Notes: generated by a model from the sequence alone, not told the origin. DNA of 64,000 bases from Yponomeuta sedellus (GCA_934045075.1 OW203727.1:18598861-18662860), one strand, 5' to 3'; counted from the stretch's first letter, positions 42,709 through 53,785 are shown. Translations and numbers: made by a program.

Positions 42709-43477
42709 TCTTAATTCACACCCACCCAATTAAGGTAGAGATCTGCAAAACTTACAGCAGACCAACCGTAGTTCCAAAAAAAATTGGTGGATTTTAACCT
42801 CGAGAGGAGAAGGAGAACCAGAGGAGGAGGAAGATTTAAGGAGGATAATAAAATGATTTTTCTATAAAAGGCCTATTTGATAGCATAATATGAGTACGTA
42901 CATCCATGTGATTGTATACCCAATCATTGCGGTCGTAAATTCGTACGTGACTCCGCTTACACTCGCGGCCCATTGAAATGTTGGGATCGGCGAATTAATA
43001 GCCATAATATATTTCTCCTTTATCCCTATTGAGAGTAACGCTACTTAGAGGTCGAAATACATCGCTTTTCGCTGGACAAACTCATGTAGAGTGTGATCAT
43101 TTACATTTGGAATTTTATTAGTGCTTTTGCGCTTTATATTTTTTAAAAGGGTATCTTATCAAGTTTTATTACAGACGTCTGTACTAAGGGGGCCAATTAT
43201 ACTACATTTTTATATAATTTCTATTACTGTTATTTCTGTCAATCCGCTCGTGTTCGTCCACTGCACTAAAATAAAAAGAATATCCAGAATACTAAGAATA
43301 AAATAAATAATATTCTATCTAACTAATATAATGCATCCCACTGCAGGGAACAAAACCTCCTAATCTGGAAGGAGGAGAATTGCTTTTTCTCATTTCTTTC
43401 CTATCGTTATGGTAGCAATACGTTAAGAGATTATACATTGAGGTTTGATCATGTTTAGAATTGGAAATAAACTCACC
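42709..43477. other. Intergenic, nothing recognised
   Basis: No gene or repeat recognised. Confidence 0.35.
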
Positions 43478-43775
43478 ATATCAACCCCTGTATATCCCCA
43501 CTGCTAGGGCACGGGTCTCTTCATGCATCACAGGAAGTTTAGGCCATACTCCACGACGGGGGCCAAGTCTGGAATAGGACTAAGGCAGTGGCGGGCCCTA
43601 CTGTCAGACGCTATTAAGCCGATCATAAGGTCTCTGATATGGCTTATTGACTGCCATTACATGACAGCCGGCACTAATTGCTTAAAGTGCCTTGCGAAGC
43701 ATGGAAGCGCTCGGAAAAATGGCACCAGCGGTAGTCATGGGACGGTCACTGTTGTACCTTAACTCAAGGTCACGA
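43478..43775 (-). mobile_element. 5S-derived SINE, head deleted
   Basis: 3' end CATATCAACCCCTGTATATC through the body to CGGTAGTCATGGGACGGTCA. The CACCCATC...GCGCCTG part of the 5S-like head is missing and the copy resumes at CCTTAACTCAAG. Confidence 0.75.
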
Positions 43776-44437
43776 GCGGGGAGCTTAGTTTCTATGAAAT
43801 TCTGATGGGCCTATAATTATTTTTTGATGAGTTCTAAGACATTCATTTCCGATTCTAAGCACGATCAAACCCAAATTTGTGCCCTCTAAACATATTGGAA
43901 AAGTGGCATTGCGGTCCGGCTTGTCGTTTGTAAATAAAGATCGAACTACGTTTGCAAGGAAATTGCTCATAAGCACAAATATGAACTTAGCGATCAGCGA
44001 TTTCCGAGTTTATTCTTACCGTCGGAAATGCGAGCTGAGAATATTCTCCGAATTAAGAATATCCTTAGTAAATTGAATTCCCGCCTCCGAGAATAATCTC
44101 GGGTGTCTCCTAATCGCACGTAGCTCGTAACACAACACCCTGTACCTCCCAGACAGACGTGCGTATGTGAAATCAGATTAATGATAGTCCGCAATAATTA
44201 TGCTGTTGATGAACGACGAATCCTTTTGCAAACGCCGGGCAAATAGAGACCGACATGGTCACGTGGGCTAATGGGTTCACCATTGAGAGACGGGGTTTAT
44301 TTCTGACACAATAATGGGTGAAACATTGGTCGGTGGTTCAAATGTAGGTTCTTTGTTGGTGAGAAGGCTTTTACACTTTACATGCTGTCTCGCTCGCGCA
44401 TAATTTTTCTTATGTAGCCTTTATACGTCTCATAAAG
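43776..44437. other. Unassigned
   Basis: Several short frames and a TCCGAATTAAGAATATCC-type near-repeat; no gene recognised. Confidence 0.35.
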
Positions 44438-44740
44438 GAACCGTGTGATTGGAATCAATCACATGGATTAAGCAACAACCAGCGACTACCATTTTTTCCG
44501 AGCACTTCCGTGCTTCGCAAGGCATGTTAAGCCGTTGGTGCCGACTGCCGTGGAATAGCAGTCGTTAAGCCATGTGTGAGAGGCCTTATGGGTGGCTTGA
44601 TAACTTCTTGATTGTGAAACAGTAGGGCCCGCCACTGTCTTATAATCCTCCACTCCAATCCTCCACCTCCACCACCTGGACTTGTGCTGGTGCTGTTGTT
44701 TAGCCTAACCTTCTTGCGATGCAGGAAGAGTTTATATTGA
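44438..44740 (+). mobile_element. 5S-derived SINE with internal deletion
   Basis: Head GAACCGTGTGATTGGAATCA, then ATTAAGCAACAACCAGCG runs straight into ACTACC, so the GGCGCGGTCAG...GATGGGTGA block is deleted. The rest of the body is present to TGCGATGCAGGAAGAG. Confidence 0.75.
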
Positions 44741-44914
44741 TCTTTTTATATTGATCAAATTAAATCTGCTGAAAAATTAACTGCGCAGTCAACAAGTCCT
44801 GTCTCTAGCGGCGCATGCTGAGCACGCAGTTTGTGTTGTCCACTGTACATTCTTTAGTTGTAAACCTTACATTTGACAATTTTGCTTTTTTATTGGTCGC
44901 AATACACACTACTT

Positions 44915-46195
44915 TTTACCCGACTGCAGCGAAGCCCAAAAGGAGGGTAATGTGTTTAGTGCGTATGTATGTATGTATGTAAGTATGTCCGATTCTATGT
45001 TCCCTCATAACTCCTTAACCAATAGTCAGATTTTGTTAAACAAGGTGTCATTCGATTCGGCATCCTTGCACGGGTGTCATAGGCTATATAAAATCATAAT
45101 TATGCGATCAGAACCGTGACGAAAAATAAAATTCGTTAAGAAGCTGCGTTAAAGTACAGCTAGGAGCCACTAGATGGCGCTGTTATATTTAGTTTATTGA
45201 ATTCGAATACTAATAATTATATTGAACTACCCCTAACAGGTGTGAAATATTTAAAACAGAATTTTGCGGATGACGTAGGTTAAATAAAATCAGCATTAAT
45301 AGAGAACCAACGGAACATAAAATAACATTTACTTCTAAGCAATTAAAGTACCACTTTTAGCCACTTGATGGCGCTGCTATATTTTATTTATTCTAATACA
45401 TGTGTATACATAATTTCGGCTTTGGTCTACATGTAAACAAACCATTTATAGAATCGGTACAAATGCGGAAAGAAATAATTCCTATAAAGTGGTTTGATCC
45501 TTCTAGATCATTCATTTAATTAAAAAATATAATTTTGTTTAACTACGCCTAACACGTGCAAAGTATTTAAAAGAGAATTTTGCGGGTGTCGTTGATTACA
45601 TTAAAGCAGCATTAATAGAGAACAAACGCAACACAAATAATATTCACTTCTAAGTAATCAAAGTACTGTAGCATTAGTTCCTCTACCCAACCACATATGG
45701 CGCTGTTTGTGTTCTAAATTGCGGTATGGTTTTATTCGAAGGCCCTACATAATATTAAACAAAATTGGATAGTATTTGAGCGCTTGCGAATCACTTCGAC
45801 CAATACTGACTGTCCACTAATAATTGGCACGACTAGTGACGTAGGTAATATACCTCGATTTACGCTGTGGTGCGAGTAGTACATAACTGTATCTCTAATC
45901 CGTAATCCTTAGTAAGTTTCATATTGCTTCAATAAATAGATCCCTAAGTACGTGCTGTCGTGCTGAAACAACGTTTCTCTTCTTGTCTGCTGAAACCCTG
46001 TCCTACAGTACCACTTTTAGCCACTAGATGGCGCTGGCATATATTTATTCTAGTACATGTATAAATTTACATAATATCAGCTTTGCTCTACATGTAAACA
46101 AACCGTCTATAGAAACGGTATAAGTGCTGAAAGAAATAATGCCTATAAAGTGTTTTTTCTTTCTACGCCATTTATCTCATTAATTTAAGAAATAT
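44915..46195 (+). repeat. ~1.3-kb repeat with internal direct repeats and CTCF-like motifs
   Basis: Begins ACCCGACTGCAGCGAAGCCC with a GTAT microsatellite at 44962. Long direct repeats pair 45350-45525 with 46010-46190, and 45225-45350 with 45545-45665. CCACTAGATGGCGCTG occurs at 45167 and 46021, and CCACTTGATGGCGCTG at 45361; these match the core of the conserved CTCF motif. No ORF. The reversed terminus occurs at 53320-53400. Confidence 0.7.
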
Positions 46196-46250
46196 CAACC
46201 TCATAGGGGGTAATAATAATAATACATTACTGCAGAGGCCGAGAAGTAAA
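46196..46250. other. Spacer
   Basis: TAATAATAATAAT simple repeat; no other feature. Confidence 0.3.
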
Positions 46251-46322
46251 GGATTGCTGGACGAGTTTGGGATAGACGGCCGAGTCGTAGACGAAGCCGT
46301 CTAGAACGAGTCCTGCAATCCC
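46251..46322. repeat. GC-rich imperfect hairpin
   Basis: GGATTGCTGGACGAG...AGACGGC pairs with GCCGTCT...GAGTCCTGCAATCC across a 15-nt loop. Flanked by GAGGCCGAGAAG and CCGGCCGAGG. Confidence 0.6.
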
Positions 46323-47224
46323 TGTTCCGGCCGAGGATTGTATAATGCTTTTCTCAAACAATGCGAGGAAATATAAATATTAAAATAATTAGTAGGTAAT
46401 TAAGAAATAATAGTTTAGTTTGCCGCCTTTTTTATTTTTTAAATACACTAACATATTTGAGCACCATGTTTAACCGCACAAAAACCAATACCATAGATTG
46501 TTTTTTTTGTTAATCTAAGTATGCTTACATAACTTAGTAGGTGGTTGGCTGTATGTAATTTTTCCTTGGTCAGTTTAATTTTAGTAAGTAAATTTGAAAA
46601 GTTAGAGCAGCGGACGGTAATGGATTTTCATACTTACTTTACTGGCTTAGGCCAGTAAAGTGAGGCGGGAGCCATAAAAGAGAAACTTTGTGGCTTTATT
46701 TCATGGTAATAACACAAACATTTCCGAGCATGTTTGAGAAAAAATAATTAATTTCTTAACACTGATATTAATATCCTACTGACACTTAGACCAAAACTAA
46801 CTGAACAAAATATATAAAGTGTAGCATGTATCTCCTTTTCCCCTGTGCGGTCATAGTCAGACAAGCTGGGTTCAAAGAAGAAACAATAAATGATAAAAAA
46901 TATTTGAACGCTCTCACTGGTAACCGAAGACGGATCCTCCGTGACCTCGTATCGTAGGACCCATGAAATTTTAAAAAATTCTAGCTCTATTCATCTTAAC
47001 GAATTTTATCTCGTTTCCTTCGAAAATAAGATTATGATTTTGTGTTAGGTTTCCTGTTCACTTGTGAGACCAAAGATTGCTTATCTACACCTAAATATTC
47101 AGTAAAAATTTTCAATGCTTTAGGGGGCCACCTCAAGATGAATTTGTTATAGTTTCATTTTAATACCGGTAATATTTTGGCATTCAGAAAACCAAGATTT
47201 TGTATGTCTCCACGCCCATGCCAC
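46323..47224. other. Intergenic, nothing recognised
   Basis: AT-rich; no gene or repeat recognised. Confidence 0.35.
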
Positions 47225-47640
47225 AACTCTAAATAAGTACGCCAGGCCGAAGGCCGAGCCCCATCATGCGGGTGCGAAGAAACTTGCCGCGACGAGGTTG
47301 AAGGCCGAGCTCAATACAGGTCGCGGCACGGCCGAAGGCTGTGAAGCGGCTAGAGGAATACTCCCACGGCGATTCCAAATGCTGAGCTCTATTTACGCTG
47401 ATGCCAATGGAGAGACTATTAGCGCGGCCGAAGGCCGCGACAGTTACTTAAAGTTGCTGTTAGGAGGAAACCTGTCGTGCCTTTGTACAGGCCGCGGCTG
47501 AAGGCTCAGACCATTTATGTTCCCATTTAAAAGTCCTTATTCGCAGTAATTAGCGAGACCGAAGACTGGGCCCAGCAATGCAAGCACGAAGAACTCTGCT
47601 CTGGAGATGTCGAAAGCTGAGCGCCGTTCAGGTCGAAGAG
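47225..47640. repeat. Field of degenerate GGCCGAAGGCCG repeats
   Basis: Variants of RGCCGAAGGCYGWG occur at about 47234, 47299, 47330, 47424, 47490, 47552 and 47607, spaced 30-95 bp within otherwise different GC-richer DNA. The 67-codon + strand frame (47298-47501) shows no domain. A dispersed palindromic-core repeat of unknown class. Confidence 0.65.
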
Positions 47641-48071
47641 ATAATTCGTGACTATTCCAGTCCCCACCTACAATCGTTAACATTAAAAGACTAGGTGCAG
47701 TGGAGCGTTTTTAGGCTATATAAAAAACAGACAATTTATGTAAGGATAATAAAGAAAAAAATCTGTCGTTTCCTTTGCAAATATTCTAGATAGTTTAACA
47801 CCATTAAACCATATTCATTATACTAGCTAAAAATATCGTACGATATAAATTTTTAATGCAGGCAGGTGGTACCTATGACTATATCAAACAAGTATATCAG
47901 TAAAAATATTTATGATTTGCCGAGACATGTCCATTGTCGAACAAAAGAAAATAAAGCAATAAACTAAAATTAATTTAGGAAATAAAATAATATAACGATT
48001 TAAAGCATGTAAGCAGAACAGATGGACCTTTAAATTTTATCGTTTTACTGAGTCACTAAAAGGTCAAAAAT
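47641..48071. other. Intergenic, nothing recognised
   Basis: AT-rich; no gene or repeat recognised. Confidence 0.3.
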
Positions 48072-48522
48072 AAAAAAAATATTTAAAAAAATAAAAGAAC
48101 CCGACTGCAGTGATAAATCAACTGAAAGGGAAAAAATAAGATAACTTTATTTTCAAATGCTAATGTCGAATCAGAAGAGTTCATGCTGCTTTACTTGAGG
48201 GACCAAATAATATAACTTTATAAGCATTATTTGCTCAAACTGTTGCATTTATTATTTTATATAAAATGTTGCAGTCGGGAACCATTAGAGGACTTTAAAC
48301 AAACAGTAATGGGTCCCGACTGCAACATTTTATATAAAATAATAAATGCAACAGTTTGAGCAAATAATGCTTATAAAGTTATATTATTTGGTCCCTCAAG
48401 TAAAGCAGCATGAACTCTTCTGATTCGACATTAGCATTTGAAAATAAAGTTATCTTATTTTTTCCCTTTCAGTTGATTTATCACTGCAGTCGGGTTCTTT
48501 TATTTTTTTAAATATTTTTTTT
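48072..48522. repeat. Perfect inverted repeat, 209-bp arms, 33-bp spacer
   Basis: Left arm 48072-48280, spacer 48281-48313, right arm 48314-48522. I compared the arms segment by segment and found no mismatch. Each arm is a MITE-like unit with GAACCCGACTGCAG at its outer edge and CCCGACTGCA at the inner edge. A single diverged unit is at 53090-53300. The structure is two inverted units with almost no divergence. Confidence 0.9.
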
Positions 48523-48744
48523 TTTCAATAATAAAAATGTTGGAATGTGCTTGCGAATGCTAGGGACTATGTTTCGCAGGTGCCCGGTTTCATTTGCCTA
48601 CTAACATCATGGTGAAAGGATTTGCCAATCAGCGTTAGGGACTCGCTGATTGTTACCCAGGGTGCGCCAGACGTGCGGGCTTAGTGAGTACGTCGTACGG
48701 GGAGGCATCTTTCATGCACCGGTATCTGTCTGAATTCCTCTTTT
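48523..48744. other. Spacer, nothing recognised
   Basis: No gene or repeat recognised. Confidence 0.3.
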
Positions 48745-48945
48745 TCTTCAGGCTATATTATGTAGTCCACTGCTGGTCATAGCTCTCCCCTAATTAGTGG
48801 CATAGTGCCCTGTCTTCAACTTGCTGCATCCAGCATCTGCCGGCAGTTTTTCCCAGATGGCCATCCCACCTGGTCGGAGGGCGTCCTAAACTACGTTTGC
48901 CGAGTCGCGGTCTCCACTCAAGAACACGTTTACTCCAACGGTAAA
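48745..48945 (-). pseudogene. RTE-type LINE 3' end
   Basis: Reverse of the RTE C terminus: GTAGTCCACTGCTGGTCATA, GCATCCAGCATCTGCCGGCA, CCCACCTGGTCGGAGGGCGT, GCGGTCTCCACTCAAGAACA. Confidence 0.8.
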
Positions 48946-48994
48946 TTCTGAATTCCTCATGATGGTTAATTTAATTTTGATAATCCAAGTCTGT

Positions 48995-49085
48995 GGTGGA
49001 GTATGGCCTAACCTTCCTGCGATGCAGGAAGAGACCCGTGCCCCAGCAGTGGGGACATACAAGGGTTGATATCGTAAGTTGTATC
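48995..49085 (+). repeat. 5S-derived SINE 3' fragment
   Basis: GGTGGAGTATGGCCTAACCT, TGCGATGCAGGAAGAGACCC, CCCCAGCAGTGGGGACATAC, GGGTTGATATCG. Confidence 0.8.
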
Positions 49086-49432
49086 GTAATCCAAGTCGAC
49101 ATATAATATCGACATCTATGTTCTCGTTTCAAACCCACGTTTTGTGATGTGTAGAAATTCTCAAAGCTGACTTCTCGACCAAGCACATTACGAATATTCA
49201 TTAATCTGGATAGTTGATTAAATAGACTTAAGTCATGGCTTGTCGGGATTGTTCTATTTAGTGCATCATTAAGCTACTAAAAGGCTATGTAATAATATAA
49301 CATAATAGTATCACTGATATATTCAAACGCAGTACTTTGACTGGATATTGATAGATCTATCACCTATAGAGAGCACTTTATTGCACTACCACAACAATAA
49401 AAGTTACAACCATGATTTCTTGATGAACTTCT
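49086..49432. other. Intergenic, nothing recognised
   Basis: No gene or repeat recognised. Confidence 0.3.
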
Positions 49433-50141
49433 TCTATAATATAAAAAAGAATCCCTGAATGTGTTGGTAAGCGCAAGTCTCGAGAGCAGCTGAACCGATT
49501 ACGCTAATTCTTTTTTTAGAATATTCCTTGAAGTACGCGGATGGATCTTACGGAGAGAAAAAAAAATTGAATCGACTGTTAGGCGGTACGAAGTTCGTTG
49601 GGTCAGCTAGTCTATCATATAAAAATGAATCCCTGAATGTGTTGGTAAGCGCAAATCTCGAGAGCAGCTGAACCGATTTCGCTAATTCTGTTTCTAGAAT
49701 ATTCCTTGAAGTACGCGGATGGTTCTTACGGAGAGAAAAAAAAAATATTGAATCGACTGTTAGGCGGTACGAAATTCGTTGGGTCAGCTAGTCTATCATA
49801 TAAAAAGGAATCCCTGAATGTGTTGGTAAGCGCAAATCTTGAGAGCTGAACCGATTTCGCTAATTCTGTTTCTAGAATATTCCTTGAAGTACGCGGATGG
49901 TTCTTACGGAGAGAAAAAAGAATCTACTGTTAGGCGGTACGAAGTTCGTTGGGTCAGCTAGTCTATCATATAAAAATTAATCGCGGAATGTGTTGGTAAG
50001 CGCAAATCTCGAGAGCAGCTGAACCGATTTCGCTAATTCTTTTTTTAGAATATTCCTTGAAGAACGAGGATGGTTCTTACGGAGAGAAAAAAAAATTAAG
50101 AATCGACTGCTAGGCCGTACGAAGCTTGCTAGGTCAGCTAG
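49433..50141 (+). mobile_element. Head-to-tail array of four Helitron-like units
   Basis: Units at 49433-49610, 49611-49791, 49792-49961 and 49962-50141 each begin TCTATMATATAAAAA and end GGGTCAGCTAG (last one AGGTCAGCTAG). CTAG is followed immediately by the next TCTAT. Lengths are 170-181 bp, identity high. The base after the last CTAG is T; the 5' flank is T instead of the expected A. A single unit is at 19607-19796. Confidence 0.85.
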
Positions 50142-50344
50142 TTGTTGAATATGAATGTTGTAGTTATTGTATTGTTACTCGATAAACTTACTAGGCCTTT
50201 TGTTGGAAGAGTCCGACTAGGTTTCGGTATGATTTGCAGAGCTTAATTATGGTGAGAAGAGACGGAGTTCGTCTGGTAACAATACAATAATATGCAGTAC
50301 ATACGAAAGTTTTAATTTAAAAAAGTATAGTTTTTTTCTTATTT
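50142..50344. other. Spacer, nothing recognised
   Basis: No gene or repeat recognised. Confidence 0.3.
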
Positions 50345-50660
50345 ATAGGGCATTGTGTACGTTTCTATAATAAAATCCCTAAAGATATATTAAGCTTGCC
50401 TGTAACGCGGTTTATGCTAAAAAACCTACTTTAACATAAAGGATTATTTAGATGACAATGATTTCTGGAAATAAAGCCACTACAATCTATGAGATTTATA
50501 ATAATAACGTAAACTCTGTTAATTTAGGACTTTGAAAACACTAAGATTAGAGTTTTTTTGGCCATTTTTTTTAAAAATCATCTAGCTTTAGAAATGGACA
50601 CTTAGTTTGACTTATAACTTTCATTAAGCCGCAGTTTCTATCTATCTAGATATTGTAATA
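50345..50660 (+). pseudogene. 3' end of the CR1-like LINE family
   Basis: Encodes IKIPKDILSLPVTRF, parallel to FYNKIPEDILSLPESRF of the element at 39 kb, then a shared 3' UTR (GCCGCAGTTTCT) with a TCTATCTATCTAG tail. 5'-truncated. Confidence 0.75.
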
Positions 50661-50689
50661 CCGTATAAAACTTGAATACTTTAAGCTGT

Positions 50690-50940
50690 GTGGTGTCGGC
50701 CTAGAAAATAGCACCAACCCAATTCTTCCCGCGCGGGTGTCGTAAAAGGCGACTAAGGGACAAACCAGGGGGTGGGCAGCAGCGCCCCCTGCAGTACAAT
50801 TCCACCGAACTGCGATCCCCAACCCGCATGCCCAGCGTGGGGATTATGGGCATTAACCCCTATGATACCAAAACGTGGCGGGCGCTCTTTAGGGGAGGGC
50901 TATGTCCAGCAGTGGACTAGTATAGCCTGACGACGACTTT
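50690..50940 (+). mobile_element. Internally deleted RTE-like element
   Basis: A block I associate with LINE 5' UTRs in Lepidoptera (CTTCCCGCGCGGGTGTCGTA, AAAGGCGACTAAGGGAC, AACCCGCATGCCCAGCGTGG) is fused after about 150 bp to the RTE 3' end (GCTCTTTAGGGGAGGGCTAT, GTCCAGCAGTGGACTAG, GCCTGACGACGAC). The coding body is absent. Confidence 0.55.
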
Positions 50941-51366
50941 AGGACCATGATATGTGAAATACCAAGAAAAAACAATTTTCTTTATTCTGGGCGCGCAGAT
51001 AAGAATAGGTCAAAAGTAGCTACAAATTGCTAGCTCATAGTAAGTCATTGATCTTCATTCCTTTTTTGATCTAGCCCAAGAATAGCCTCCTGACCGGTAC
51101 AATCAAATGAAAAAGAGTTTTATTTTCATCATAATTTTGCGTCCGATATTGTTGTTATTTGTCGATATTGTCGACTGTTTTTTTCTGATATTGTCGACTG
51201 TTTTTTTCCATTGGTGGCGCTAGTTAGAAACGTGCCTTAGGCAAGGCTGTGAGACCTGGCAGCTGTGTTAGCTCTAGGATTCTCTCGTTTGTAACCCTAC
51301 CCTCCCATGTTATTGCGAAGACAACGCATTTAGAAAGTGTTTAAGCCCTCTCAGACAGTGTAGTAC
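50941..51366. other. Intergenic, nothing recognised
   Basis: GATATTGTCGACTGTTTTTTT occurs twice near 51165 and 51189; no gene. Confidence 0.35.
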
Positions 51367-51379
51367 AATAATATAAAAA

Positions 51380-51557
51380 CCTATTTAGAGGCTAAAAATT
51401 CCACCCATGCCAGGATTCGAACCCGCGACCTCTGGCTATCCGTGCCAGCGCTCTTCCAACTGACCAAATGGGCGACTCACCGGCATCAGTGATTAAAATT
51501 AAATTAAATTAGTAAAATTGTCCTTAGCACGGGTTAGTGCATTAAAAAAGAATAGAG
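51380..51557 (+). mobile_element. SINE-A copy with inverted 5' part
   Basis: Antisense 3' motif and tRNA-like head (to CGGCATCAGTGA) joined to the sense tail GTCCTTAGCACGGGTTAGTG. Flanked by the 13-bp duplication AATAATATAAAAA (51367-51379, 51558-51570). Confidence 0.85.
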
Positions 51558-51570
51558 AATAATATAAAAA

Positions 51571-52335
51571 TAATATAAGTTTACTAAATAAAAAATCAGC
51601 AAAAAATTACTATCAGATTGATAACTATGAGATGGTTGTCTGAAAATAATCACTTTTAGTAATAAGATCGCCAATGGTACTGTAGTCTATCGTTTTTTAA
51701 AAAGCTCTGATTGTAATATTGATGTAATAAAGTTAAATAAAACTTTGAGTTATAAGTGCGTAACGCCAACAAACCACACCGCAGTTTGGCGACATTTGTA
51801 AATCCAAAAAAGTAATGGTGTTTTTTACTATTAATAAACAAAAGAAAAGAAATGGATTAATAGATAGCGTATTTTTTATTGTATTTATATCAGGAATTAC
51901 ATAAGAAACTGTGACAATAACATAGGTAATGCAGTAAATACATAATTTAATTTAATCTCATCTCGAGACGCCAGGGGTTGCAGCAGCCGTAAGGCACTTT
52001 TAAACTCCATTGTACTTATTTCATCGGCCCGGCGTAAATTGGAATCGACCACTTCACTTAGTGCCAGTGTCGGGGGCTATTCCCGCAACGGTCCTACCTG
52101 ATAACGCATTAAATCGACCGTGTTGCCGTGAGCGAGCCATTGTACTCAGAATTTTCAGTTCTATTACCTGTAGTAATCAGTTAGCCAATCACAATGGGGG
52201 CTCTATTCACGCTCCTGAATAGGGCACCAGACTTGACAAGATAAATGCTTTTCATGGGAATGCCGAGGGAAAGAGCATGTCATTGTATGAGTTAAATGAT
52301 TGGGGAGTTATTTTGATTAGTTGAAAAAAAAATAT
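51571..52335. other. Unassigned
   Basis: 51960-52230 is moderately CpG-rich with a 70-codon + strand frame lacking a recognisable domain. Nothing else seen. Confidence 0.35.
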
Positions 52336-52576
52336 TCGCTTCCGTGCTTAATAAGTCACGTTAAGCCGTTGGCGCCGGCTGTCATGTAATAGCAGTCGTT
52401 AAGCCACGTCAGAGGCCTTATGGGCGGTTCGATAACTTTTGACAGTAAAGCCCGCCACTGTCTGACAATCCTCCACCGACGCGGACTTGGCCCCTGTGGG
52501 GGAGTATGGCCTGACCTTCCTGCGATGCCGTAAAACACCCGTACCCCGGCAGTGGAGACATATAGAGGGTTGATTA
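52336..52576 (+). mobile_element. 5S-derived SINE, 5'-truncated
   Basis: Starts CGCTTCCGTGCTTAATAAGT and runs through GGCTGTCATGTAATAGCAGT, GATAACTTTTGACAGT to GCAGTGGAGACATATAGAGG. Confidence 0.8.
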
Positions 52577-52640
52577 AAAAAAATACGTAATCTACAACAA
52601 AAGGTTGATATAAAAAAAATAACCTAATCTACATACAGGT

Positions 52641-52819
52641 TATACTATTTTTATTTTTAATGCACTAACCCGTGCAAAGGACATTGTTGACTTAATTCCG
52701 GATTTTAAAAACCTATTGAGTCGCCCATTAGCTCAGTCGGGAGAGCGCTGGCACGGATAGCCTGAGGTCGCGGGTTCGAATCCCAGCATGGGTGGAATTT
52801 TTAGCCTCTAAATAGGTTT
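52641..52819 (-). mobile_element. SINE-A copy with inverted 5' part
   Basis: Read on the - strand: antisense 3' motif and tRNA-like head, then the sense 3' motif and tail. It is enclosed by the 13-bp duplication TCTACATACAGGT (52628-52640, 52820-52832). The junction leaves the 3' motif duplicated in inverse orientation at the two ends. Confidence 0.85.
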
Positions 52820-52832
52820 TCTACATACAGGT

Positions 52833-53089
52833 ACATAACGTGGCTTTAGTAGTGCTATTCTAAATACCTGTGAATCGGAAGAGGCGCACCGAGCTGCATG
52901 TTTCCAAATAATGATCGACGGAAACTAGTTACGGAAGCGATGGTCGAAATAGTTGGGTCTGTAGTAGCAATTATGGCCGGCAGACAACTTTGGAATAGAG
53001 AAATGGTTTTAAAATTAAATTGGTGGCGAATCAAAAGCAATGCACGGAAAACGAGCTTGCGATGGCTCTTCGAAAAAAAAAATGTTTTT
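52833..53089. other. Unassigned; 103-codon + strand frame without recognisable domain
   Basis: The frame at 52898 (MFPNNDRRKLVTEAMVEIVG...) has plausible amino-acid composition but runs into the MITE at 53090 and has a similarly long antisense frame. It could be a relic of a transposase or nothing. Confidence 0.25.
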
Positions 53090-53402
53090 ATTAAACAAAA
53101 GAACCCGACTGCAAGATTTTCAAAGTTATACATGCCACAGTTTGAAGAAATGATGCTCATAAAGTTATATCATTTGGTCACTCAAGTAAAGCAGGATCAT
53201 CTCTTATGATTCGAGGTTAGCATTTTAGAATAAAATTATCTTGTTTTTTGCCTTTTCAGTTGATTTACCACTACAGTCGGGTTCTTTGGTTTTTTTAAAT
53301 ATTTCTTTTTAATATGAAGGAACATAGAATTGGACATACTTACATACATACATATATACGAGCTAAACACATTACCATGGGTTTCACCGCAGTCGGGTAA
53401 AA
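53090..53402. mobile_element. CCCGACTGCA-TIR MITE and adjacent terminus
   Basis: 53095-53290 starts AAAAGAACCCGACTGCAAG and ends CTACAGTCGGGTTCTTT, aligning with one arm of the palindrome at 48.1 kb at perhaps 80% identity. 53320-53402 is the reversed end of the 44.9-kb repeat (ACATACTTACATACATACAT, CCGCAGTCGGGTA). Confidence 0.75.
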
Positions 53403-53532
53403 ATAATGCAAACCGAAAACCCGTCAATTAGCTTTATTATAAACTTAATTCTGGATTCAATTACTTCGGACTCTTCCGACAAAAATCAAGTATGGGAATC
53501 CGGAATCAATTATATTCTTTTTTTTTAAGGTC

Positions 53533-53785
53533 AATTTTAAAAACCTATTTAGAAGTTGAAAATTCCACCCATGCCGGGATTCGAACACGCGACCTCTGGC
53601 TAACCGTGCCAGCGTTCTCCCGAATGAGCTAATGGGCGACTCACATGGGCGGCATCAGTGAAATTTCTAACCTCTTTACAATATTCTCTGTATTACATAC
53701 AGGCAACGACCGCGGTCGCGGCAGAGGTCGCGGGTTCGAATCCCGACATGGGTGGAATTTTTAGCCTCTAAATAGTTTTTTTAAT
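53533..53785 (+). mobile_element. SINE-A copy with inverted 5' part
   Basis: Antisense 3' motif, head and 5' module (to CATACAGGCAACGACCG) joined to sense GCAGAGGTCGCGGGTTCGAA and TTTAGCCTCTAAATAG. A target duplication could not be delimited because the flanks are poly-T. Confidence 0.75.

Noticed and set aside
49433..50141. CRISPR-like repeat array
   Set aside because: The units are ~180 bp, abut without spacers, carry Helitron-like ends, and the DNA is of insect type.
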